From Streptomyces sp. GESEQ-4 (lineage in GTDB: Bacteria; Actinomycetota; Actinomycetes; Streptomycetales; Streptomycetaceae): DNA of 64,000 nucleotides. The DNA is taken from assembly GCF_017948455.1 (NCBI RefSeq), contig NZ_JAFFSU010000001.1, positions 992,001-1,056,000 of the forward strand, given 5' to 3'. Below the pieces are notes generated by a model. The model did not search any database and was not told the origin of the DNA. It was given only the letters and a program-made list of their open reading frames with translations. The stretch's first letter is position 1. Each line of letters begins with the position of its first letter. The position numbers and the translations under genes are program-made. Shown here in pieces: positions 15,422 through 24,800 of this stretch.

Positions 15422-18367
15422 TCAGGCCGGCGCGGGACGTGGCTGGTGAGGGGACCGGGCTGAACCGGGACGGGGTCGCGGGGTGGTGGCGTCTGCGGGG
15501 ACACGGCCGAGGCGTTGGAGGAGTCGGGCGCGCAGCGGATCCGTGTCCGGGAGACCGAGTTCGCGGGTGACGGTCATGGCCTGGGTCCAGGCGGCGCGGG
15601 CTGTGTCGGGGGCGCTGCCGTGGTGGATGTCGCCGAGGCGGATGAGCCCGGCGGCTTCGCTGTGGCGGTCTCCGGTCTGGTGGAACAGGCCGATGGCCTG
15701 CTGGTAGTAGTCGACGGCCTGGGAGTGCTGGCCGAGGTGGTGATGGATGTAGCCGAGGCTGTCCCAGATGTGGGCCTGCCCGTTGAGGTCTCCGGTCTCC
15801 TGAGCCAGATCGAGGGCCTGGCTGCAGTGTGCGAGGGCTTGGCGGTGGTTGCCGGACTGGGCGAGGATCCAGCCGATGTGGTTCAGGGCGGCGGACTGCC
15901 CGGCCCGGTCCTCGGCGGCCCGGTGATGCGTGAGGCTCTGCTGAGCGTGGCCGAGTGCCTGCTGGTGGTGGCCCAGGGACTCGGCCATCCGGGACAGGTG
16001 CTGGTGGATGCGGGCCTGCCCGGGGTGGCTGGCGACTTCGCGGAACAGGTCCAGCGCGAGCAGGTAGTGCGCGCGGGCGTCGTCGGGACGGTCCAGCCGG
16101 TCGTGGGAGAGCCCGAGACCTCGGTGGGCGTGGGCCTGTCCGGCCTTGTCGCTCTGGCGCCGGGCGGCGTCCAGAGCCGTGGTGTGGACAGTGGTCAGCG
16201 TCCGCCAGTATCCGTGCCGGTCGAGATAGGTCGTGAGCGCTGAGGCGAGCCGCCAGGTATGGATGTCGAAGCCGGCGGTGGGCGCCTGCTCCACGGCGGC
16301 GAGGAGGACAGTGTGCTCGGCGGTGAACCAAGCCTGTGCCTGCCGGTGGTCCGACAGTGCCCCGGGTGTGGCGCCCGGCTGGGCGGGTGGGAGGGGAGTC
16401 GGGTTGGGCCGGGGAGTGAGCAGGATGTCGGCCCTGTGGGCGGTGTGCAGGTAGTGGTCCAGCAGTCGGTGCGCCGCGGTATGCCGGGCGTCGTCGCTGT
16501 CGTGCGTGGAGACCAGTTCGGCGGCGTAGGCGCGCAACAGGTCGTGGAAGACGTACCGGCCGGGCGCGTGTTCGGTGAGCAGGTGTCCGCGGACCAGTTC
16601 GGCCAGCAGGACACGGGCGCGCGCTGCCGGTACGTCGGCCAGTGCGGCGATGGCCGGCAGCGTGGCGTCAGGCCCGGGCTGCAGGCCCAGTAATCGGAAG
16701 AGCCTGGTGGCCTCGGTGCTGAGCGCATGGTAGGACCAGGAGAACACCGCCCGCACCTGGCTGGTCGCCTCCCCGGCGTCCAGGGCGTCCAGGCGTCCGT
16801 CGGCCCGGCGCAGCTCCCCGGCGAGCGCCGCGAGCGGGAGACCGGGCTGGGTGGCGGCGCGGGCGGCAACGATCGCGAGCGCGAGCGGCAGGCCCGCGCA
16901 CCGGCCGACGATCTCCCGTACAGCGGCGGGTTCGGCCTCCACCCGGTCCGCGCCCAGCCGGCCGATCAGCAGCTCCCGTGCCTCAGTGGAACCGAGCAGG
17001 CCGATGGTCAGCAGATGGGCCCCTTCGGCCGCGGCCAGCCCGGTGAGCGATTTCCGGCTGGTGATCAGCGCCAGACACCCGGGTGCTCCGGGCAGAAGCG
17101 GACGGACCTGTTCGGCATCGCGGGCGTTGTCCAGCACCACCAGCACCCGCCGCCCGGCCAGCAGGCTGCGGTACAGCCCGGCCTGTGCCTCCAGACCGGC
17201 AGGGATACGGGCCGGCGGCACCCCGAAGGCGTCCAGGAACCCCCGTACCGCCTCTGCCGGGCTCATCACCGACCCGCCGGGAGCGAACCCTCGTAGATTC
17301 GCGTACAACTGCCCGTCAGGAAAGGCCCGTTGGGCCCGACGCGCCCAGTGCACGGCCAGTGCGGTCTTGCCCACCCCCGCGGTGCCCGACACTGCCGATA
17401 TCACCACCGCCGACGGCTGGTCCGCCGCTGAGGCGAGGATTTCCTCAAGCCGGGCGAGTTCCTCGTCGCGGCCGGTGAATCCGCGTACGCCCATGGGTAG
17501 TTGTGCGGGGATCTCTCCCGGCCACGGCACTGTTGTCCCTGAGGATGGCCGCGCCGGAGGAGGAGCGGAGGGCGTGGCCCCGACCGGCACCCGGGGAGTC
17601 GGCCACGGGGAGGGTTCGGACAGGCCTCCCCGTAGGATCGCCTGGTGTACCTCCCGCAACCCCGAACCGGGGTCGGCTCCTAGCTCCTCGGCCAGCTGCT
17701 GCCGGATGGCGGCGTAGCAGTCCAGGGCCTCCGCGCCACGTCCGGCGGCGTGCAGCGCCCGCATCAGCGCCTCAGTCAGAGGCTCCACCAGCGGATACTC
17801 GGCCAGCAGCTCGGTCAGCGGGCCGATCACAGCAACAGGATCACCGACGCGCGACTCCATGTGGGCCCACCCGACGACAGCGTCCACGCGCTGCCGCCGC
17901 CATGCCTCGCGTACACGCGTCGCCCATTGCCCGCCGAGCCCGGCCAGTGGTTCCCCGCGCCACAGTCCGAGCGCCTCGCGCAGCAGCGCCGCCCGGGCCT
18001 CATCAGTCCGCCCCGCCTGCCGGGCTTGGCCGACCAACTGCCGGAACCGGTGTACGTCCACCTGGTTCGGGCGTGCCTCCAGAACGTACCCGCTCGAACG
18101 GCGCACCAGGCGTAACCCAGGATCCCCTTCGTCTCCGGTCTGCTCACACACCCGGCGGAGCCGGGCGATGTGGGCATGCAGTGCGCGCCGGGCCCCGTTC
18201 GGCGGATCCGCGTCCCAGACCCGTTTGATCAGTACGTCGGCCGCGACGGGCCGGCCGGTGTCCACCGCCAGCGCTGCCAGGACGGACCGGCGCTGTGGTG
18301 GCCCGATCTCCGTTGTCCGGCCCCGTACCGACAGTTCCACCGGACCAAGAAGCCGCAATTCCGCCAC
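15422..18367 (-). CDS. AfsR/SARP-type regulator: winged helix, BTAD, NB-ARC, TPR
   Basis: 981 residues from GTG 18365-18367 (GGGGGGTG upstream; an ATG 11 codons earlier is possible). Residues 1-95: OmpR-type DNA-binding domain (AELRLLGPVELSVRGR). 96-245: BTAD helices. About 292-650: NB-ARC STAND ATPase with Walker A GTAGVGKTALAVHWARRA and WSYHALSTEATRLFRLLGL. About 700-940: TPRs such as GLGLSHDRLDRPDDARAHYL and HIGWILAQSGNHRQALAHCS. SARPs activate nearby, often secondary-metabolite, genes. Here it is divergent from a Tc toxin operon across 469 bp, making it the obvious candidate activator. The NB-ARC/TPR part suggests a sensed signal. Confidence 0.93.
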   Translation of the reverse strand: MAELRLLGPVELSVRGRTTEIGPPQRRSVLAALAVDTGRPVAADVLIKRVWDADPPNGARRALHAHIARLRRVCEQTGDEGDPGLRLVRRSSGYVLEARPNQVDVHRFRQLVGQARQAGRTDEARAALLREALGLWRGEPLAGLGGQWATRVREAWRRQRVDAVVGWAHMESRVGDPVAVIGPLTELLAEYPLVEPLTEALMRALHAAGRGAEALDCYAAIRQQLAEELGADPGSGLREVHQAILRGGLSEPSPWPTPRVPVGATPSAPPPARPSSGTTVPWPGEIPAQLPMGVRGFTGRDEELARLEEILASAADQPSAVVISAVSGTAGVGKTALAVHWARRAQRAFPDGQLYANLRGFAPGGSVMSPAEAVRGFLDAFGVPPARIPAGLEAQAGLYRSLLAGRRVLVVLDNARDAEQVRPLLPGAPGCLALITSRKSLTGLAAAEGAHLLTIGLLGSTEARELLIGRLGADRVEAEPAAVREIVGRCAGLPLALAIVAARAATQPGLPLAALAGELRRADGRLDALDAGEATSQVRAVFSWSYHALSTEATRLFRLLGLQPGPDATLPAIAALADVPAARARVLLAELVRGHLLTEHAPGRYVFHDLLRAYAAELVSTHDSDDARHTAAHRLLDHYLHTAHRADILLTPRPNPTPLPPAQPGATPGALSDHRQAQAWFTAEHTVLLAAVEQAPTAGFDIHTWRLASALTTYLDRHGYWRTLTTVHTTALDAARRQSDKAGQAHAHRGLGLSHDRLDRPDDARAHYLLALDLFREVASHPGQARIHQHLSRMAESLGHHQQALGHAQQSLTHHRAAEDRAGQSAALNHIGWILAQSGNHRQALAHCSQALDLAQETGDLNGQAHIWDSLGYIHHHLGQHSQAVDYYQQAIGLFHQTGDRHSEAAGLIRLGDIHHGSAPDTARAAWTQAMTVTRELGLPDTDPLRARLLQRLGRVPADATTPRPRPGSARSPHQPRPAPA

Positions 18368-18836
18368 GATGTACGCACCCCCCGTGCAGATCTGCTTCAC
18401 AAGTCGCGCACACTCTCACGCTGGGCGACAACCTATCGACAACGTACTGACCCACACGCGGACTTCAGTCTGGTGAGGCGGAAACGGCGACCACGCACGG
18501 GCGGCGCTCCGCACACGGGGAGCGGCGCCGTGAGGAGCCGGGGAGTCGTACGAAGCGGGCGGTCCGCCTGCTGGGGGCCATGAACGGATCTTCGAGCCGG
18601 CGTCGCGATCACGGCCCGGACCGGTTTTGTGTCCTTCCAGGCTGTCGTCCACGGCCCGACCGTCGGTTCGGGGCGCTCACCTGCCCTGGCAGCGGCACCG
18701 CTGCCAGGGCATCGACCTACGGGGGCATCCGTCAGATGGCTGGGACGACAAGGCCAACGCGCACCAGGCCGGTGGGCGCCGAGACAGCGCCCATGACCGC
18801 CGTGATGATGCCGACAACTCCAGGAGGGCGGCAAGC
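18368..18836. promoter_or_regulatory. Divergent SARP/Tc-toxin control region
   Basis: No credible gene lies in these 469 bp between the oppositely oriented regulator and toxin genes. They must hold both promoters and any SARP sites. A relatively A/T-rich patch, TATCGACAACGTACTGAC, lies near 18432-18449, and the large palindrome listed next lies closer to the toxin start. I could not identify heptamer direct repeats with confidence. Confidence 0.55.
18683..18710. promoter_or_regulatory. Perfect 28-bp palindrome upstream of the Tc toxin operon
   Basis: GCCCTGGCAGCGG (18683-18695), 2-nt centre CA, exact complement (18698-18710). It sits 127 bp before the toxin start codon. Read as DNA it is a strong dyad operator; read as RNA it would be a tight hairpin in the leader. 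Confidence 0.7.
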
Positions 18837-21800
18837 ATGACCTCTGGCGGTACGACGGACGCGACGGCAGCGGGCTCGGTGATCTCCTTGCCGCAAGGAG
18901 GCGGCGCGGTGAGCGGCCTGGGGGAGAAGTTCACCCCCGACCTGTTCACGGGGACGGGGAACATGTCAGTGCCGTTGACGGTGCCCGCAGGGCGCCAGGG
19001 AGCGACACCCACGCTGTCCCTCGAGTACAGCACCGGCGGCGGTAACGGACCGTTCGGCCTCGGCTGGCGGTTGAGCCTGCCCGGGGTGTCGCGGAAGACG
19101 TCGCACGGGGTTCCGAGGTATGTCGACGCCCACGGCGAGGGTGACGAACCGGCAGACGTGTTCGTGATGGCGGGCGCCGAGGATCTGGTGCCGGTCGCAG
19201 GCAGCTACCCGGGCCGGGTGCGGTACCGGCCTCGTACCGAGGGACTGTTCGCCCGGATCGAGCACGTCAGGGACGCGACGGGGGACTACTGGGAGGTCCG
19301 GAGCAAGGACGGCTCGCTCACCAGTTACGGGACGCCGCGCCCCGCGGAAGCGCCGGAAACCTGGAAAGACCCCGCGGTGATCGCCGACCCGGGGGATGCG
19401 AGCCGGGTGTTCGGCTGGCGGGTGACCGAGACCGTCGACGCGCCCGGCAACCTGGTCAGGTACACCTACCGTCCAGACGCGGGCACTGGGCAGGGACGGC
19501 TCGGGGTCCAGCCGCTGCTCGCGCGGGTTGCCTATGCCGACTATGGCGACCAGGCCGAGCCAGTGTTCCTGGTCACCGTCGACTTCGCGTACACGTCGCG
19601 CCCTGACCCGTTCTCCGACTACCGGGCGGGATTCGAGGTGAGAACGTCGTTGCGCTGCGAAACGATCCGGGTGACGACACATGCCGCGGACGGAGTGCCG
19701 CGGACGGCGCGTGAGTACCGGCTCGCGTACGAGCAAGCCGCGTTCAACGGGGTGTCGCTGCTCGCGAGCGTGACCGCGGTCGGCGTCGACGAGTCGGTCA
19801 CGGCCTCGGGCGGCAGCCGGAGTGACGGGCCGGCGGAACCGGCAGATGTCCCGGGGCCTGGCGACGGACCCGGTGGCAGCGGCGTTCCCGGATCCGCTCC
19901 GCGGTCAGCGACGGCCGTCACAGCTCCTGCAGAAGAACCGCTGCCGCCGTTGGTGTTCGGGTACTCGGCCTTTGACCCGGGCGGGCGCAGATTCTCCCCA
20001 GTGACCGGCCCCGGCTTCCCGGCCACCGCGTTGAACAGCCCGACGCTCGCCTTGGTGGACCTGCACGGCGCCGGCCTGCCCGACATCGTGGAACTCGGCG
20101 CGGCCGCGCGAGTGTGGCGCAATATGGGCGGCGGACGGTTCCAACTACCGCGCTCGATGGCCGAGGCGCCCCCGTTCTCGCTCGGCGAGGCGGGCGTGCG
20201 ATTCCTGGACGCCGACGGCGACGGGCGGCCCGACCTGGCCGTGCCGTCGATGGGCAGGACAGGAAGGGACACCGGCCCCGCAGCGGGCTACTTCCCGATG
20301 GCCTTCGCGGGCGGGTGGAGCCGCCGCGCCTTCACGGCCTACCCGCAGTCCCCGAGCGTGAGCCTCGCAGACCCGAAGGTGAAGCTGGTCGACCTCGACG
20401 GCGACGGGCTGACCGACGTGTTGCGGTCGGGCACTCGGCTGCAAGCGTGGTTCAACGACCGCGATCCCCGCCTGGCGTGGCGGCGGACCGCGGTGAGCAA
20501 CGGCAGTGGTCCGCAGGTCGACCTCGCCGATCCGCACGTGCGGCTGGCCGACATGACCGGCGACGGTCTGCAGGACATCGTGCTGCTGCGCAACGGGAAC
20601 GTGTCCTACTGGCCGAACCTGGGGCACAACAGCTGGGGGGCGCAGGTATCCATGCGCCACGCGCCGCGCCTGCCCGACGGGTACGACCCGCGCCGTGTGC
20701 TGCTGGGCGACGTCGACGGCGACGGCGCCGCCGACCTGCTGTACGTCGACAACGGGCGGGTGTTGCTGTGGGGCAATCAGTCCGGCAACGGCTGGAGCGA
20801 AGCGCCGGTCGTCATCCGCGGCACCCCGGCGGTGGCCGACATCGACGGACTCGAACTGTCCGACCTGTACGGCACCGGGATGGCCGGGCTGTTGCTGAGC
20901 CGGGCGGCGGGCGTCTTAGGCGGGCCCCAGGCGCGATTCCTCGACTTCACCGGCGGAGTCAAGCCGCATCTGCTCACGATGATGGACAACCGACTCGGCG
21001 CCGTCACCCGGGTGACGTACACGCCGTCGACGCAGGAGTACCTGCGCGACGCCGCCGATCCGGCCACCCGATGGCGCACCACGCTGCCTTTCCCCGTACA
21101 CGTGGTGACGAAGGTCGAGGTCGCCGACCGGATCTCGGGCGGCACGCTGGCCACCGAATACCGCTACCGCCACGGCTACTGGGACGGCATCGAGCGTGAG
21201 TTCCGCGGGTTCGCGCTGGTCGAGCACCTCGACACGGAGTCGTTCGCCGGGGCGGTCGGCGCAGGCGTGCCGGAGGGCCACTACGCGCCGCCCGTGCTCA
21301 CCAGAACCTGGTTCCACTCCGGTCCGGTCGCCGCCGACGAGGCCGGGGACTGGACCGAACTCGACCTCAGCCACGAGTACTGGCAAGGCGACGCACCCAT
21401 GCTGTCCAGGCCCGCCGGGCAGGTCGCGTTCCTGGCCGGGCTGGAGCGCCGCGCCCGCCGCTCGGCACTGCGCACCCTGCGCGGGCAGGCCCTGCGCACC
21501 GAGGTATACGCGGTGGACGGCAGCGCGCTGTCCGACCGGCCCTACACCGTGACGGAGACGCTGTCGGGCGTGCGGGAGGAGGCCGCGGGCGGCGGGCCCG
21601 ACCGGGAACGCGTCTTCTTCCCGTTCTCGCTCGGCGGGCGCACGACCCAGTGGGAGCGCGGCCCCGAGCCCATGACCCAGTTCACCTTCCCCGCCGGACA
21701 CGACGCGTACGGGTTTGCGACCGGGGAGGTCTCCATCGCCGTGCCGCGCGGCCGCGACCCGCTGGCGGGCGCCGCGCCGGCCACGGTGCCCGAGCCCTAC

Positions 21801-24800
21801 CTGGCCACATATGCGACCACGGAGTACGCCCGCCGCGACGACGCCGACCACTATCTCGTCGACCGGGTCGCCAGGACATCGAGCTACGAGGTCATCAACG
21901 ACGGCGGCCTGCCGGTGCCCGCCCTGCGGGACGCGGTTCTGGCCGGCCCGGTGACAGGGACGGGACTGTCGCTGCGGATGACTGGACATACCCGTACGTA
22001 CTTCGACGGTGAGGCGTTCGTCGGGCTGGCCCTCGGCGTGCTGGGTGAGTACGGCCTGCCGGTGCGCACCGAGTCCCTCGCGTTCACCGACGCATTCCTC
22101 GACGACCTGTACCGGGCCGGCGACCCGCTCGCGGTCGGGCCACGGCCGGTAGTCCTGGGCCCCGGGCCGGTGAGCGGGTGGCCGGCGGAATATCCGGCCG
22201 AGTTCCGTGCCGCGCTACCGGCCCTGGCCGGGTACCGGCGCTATGCCGTCGGCGACGTGCCCGGATCGCCGGGCGGTTTTTACGTGGTGTCCGGCCGGTA
22301 CCGCTACGACGTCCATGTCCCGGGCCGGGTGCCGCGCGGCATGCCGGTCGCCACCCTCGATCCGGTCGGCGCGCAGAGCACGATCGACTACGACGAGCAC
22401 GACCTGCTGGCGGTCCGCACGGTTGACGCCGTGGGCCTGGCGGTCTCGGCGGTCAACGACTACCGGGTTCTGTTCCCGCGCGAGGTGACCGACGCCAACG
22501 GCAACTCCACCTCGGTGACGTTCTCCCCGGCAGGGCTGGTCACCGCCCAGTACGTGCGCGGCAAGAACGGTGAGGGCGACCGCGCCGCGCCCGGTGTGCG
22601 CACGGTCTACGACCTGCACGCGTTCGCCGGGCGCGGCAGGCCGGCCTCAGTGCGCAGCATCCGCCGGGTGCACCACGACACCGAACCCGATGTCGCAGCC
22701 GGACAGCGGGACGAGGTGATCGTCTCGGTGGCGTACTCCGACGGCTTCGGCCGGGTGCTGCAGACCCGGTCGCAGGCCGAGGAGACACTCTTCGGCGATC
22801 CGGCATTCGGCGGCAACGCCATCCCGGCCGGCGACCTCACGCCCGTGGGTGACTCGACGGGCCGGACCAGGGCGCCGGACAGCCCGGACAACGTGGTCGT
22901 GTCCGGCTGGCAGGTGTACGACAACAAGGGCCGGGCGGTGCAGAAGTACGAGCCGTTCTTCTCCGCGGGGTACGACTACGCGCCGCCGCTCGACGCTCAG
23001 CTCGGGCAGAAAGTGATCATGTTCTACGACCCGCGCGGGCGGGTCGAGCGCACGGTGAACCCGGACGGCAGCGAGCAGCGTGTCGTCTTCGGTATCCCGG
23101 CCGACCTGGCGGATCCGGACCACTATCTGCCAACGCCGTGGGAGTCCTGCACCTACGACGCGAACGACAACGTCGGCCGCACCCACCCCGCGCAGGCACA
23201 GCCGTACGCGAGCCACTGGAACACCCCGTCCGGCGTCGAGATCGACGCGCTCGGCCGCGCGGTCACCGCGGTCGAACGCAACGGCCACGTGCCGGCCGAC
23301 TGGTTCATCACCTGCTCGGCGTACGACATCCAGGGCAACCTGGTGGCGATCACCGACGCGCTGGGCCGCGAGGCGTTCCGGTACTCCTTCGACCTGGCCA
23401 GGCGTCGTTGGCGGACAGACAGTATCGACGCCGGCCGCCGCGACACTGTCCCCGATGCCCTGGGGAGCGTCGTCGAGAGCCGCGACAGCAAGGGCGCGCT
23501 CATCCTGGGCGCGTTCGACCTGCTGCACCGGCCGACGCGAGTCTGGGCCAGGGACGACGCCGCCGGCCCGGTCACCCTGCGGCAACGCATCGACTACGGC
23601 GACGCCGGCACGCCCGCCCAGCGCCCCGTCGAACGGGACGGCGCCCGCATCCGCAACCTGCTCGGCCGGGCGGTCCACCACTGGGACGAAGCCGGGTACG
23701 TCGCCACCGTCTCTGTCGACTTCAAGGGCAACGCGGTGCAGAGCACCCGCACGGTGATCGCCGACGCGCCCGTCCTGGCCACCTACGACCGGGCGGCCAC
23801 CGCCGGCTGGCAGGTGCAGCCGTTCCGGGTCGACTGGACGCCCGGCCCCGGCCAGACCCAGGCCCAGCGCGACGCGCAACTGCTGGAGCCGGTCGCCTAC
23901 GCCACGTCCGCCCAGTACGACGCCCTGAACCGTGTCAAGAGGCGCTTCTTGCCCACCGACGTGGAGGGCAAGCGGCACGTGCTCTACCACACGTACAACC
24001 GCGCGGGCGCGCTGGAGCAGGTGCAGCTCGACGGCACCGTGCACGTCAAGCGCATCGCCTACGACGCCAAGGGGCAACGATCGCTGATCGCCTACGGCAA
24101 CGGCGTGATGACCCGCTATGCCTACGACCCGCACACGCTCCGCCTGGTCCGGCTGCGCAGCGAGCACTACAGCCAGGTCGATGCGACGACATACCGGCCG
24201 GCGGGACCCGCTCTGCAGGACCACGGCTACGACTACGACCTGGCCGGCAACCTCATCACCCTGCGCGACCGCACACCCGGCAGCGGCATCCCCAACAACC
24301 CCGAGGCGCTCACTACTGACGACGCCCGGCTACGCGCTCTGCTCGGCAGCGGCGACGCGCTCGACCGTCACTTCACCTATGACCCGACCTACCGGCTACT
24401 GACCGCGACCGGCCGCGAACACCAGGCGCCGCCGACCGGGGACGCGTGGATCGATCTGCCCCGCGGCACCGACGCCACCAAAGCCCAGCCCTACACCGAG
24501 ACCTACCGCTACGACCCTGTCGGCAGCATCCTGCGACTCGCCCACGCGGGTACTGGAGGCTTCACCCGCGACTTCACCGTTCCGGCCGACAGCAACAGGC
24601 TGCACCGGATGACCGTCGGCACGTCGCCGTACGACTACACCTACGACCCGAACGGCAACCTGACCGCCGAGACAACGAGCCGGCACTTCGCCTGGAACCA
24701 CTCGGACCAGCTCGTCACTTTCGCAACGCGGACAGCCGCCGCTGAGCCCTCCGTGCATGCCCACTACCTTTACGACGCCACCGGGCTGCGCGTGAAGAAA

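Noticed and set aside
22647..24224. 525-codon open frame on the minus strand within the toxin gene
   Set aside because: It is the complement of the RHS region; G/C-rich third positions keep the antisense frame open, and the product has no fold-like pattern.
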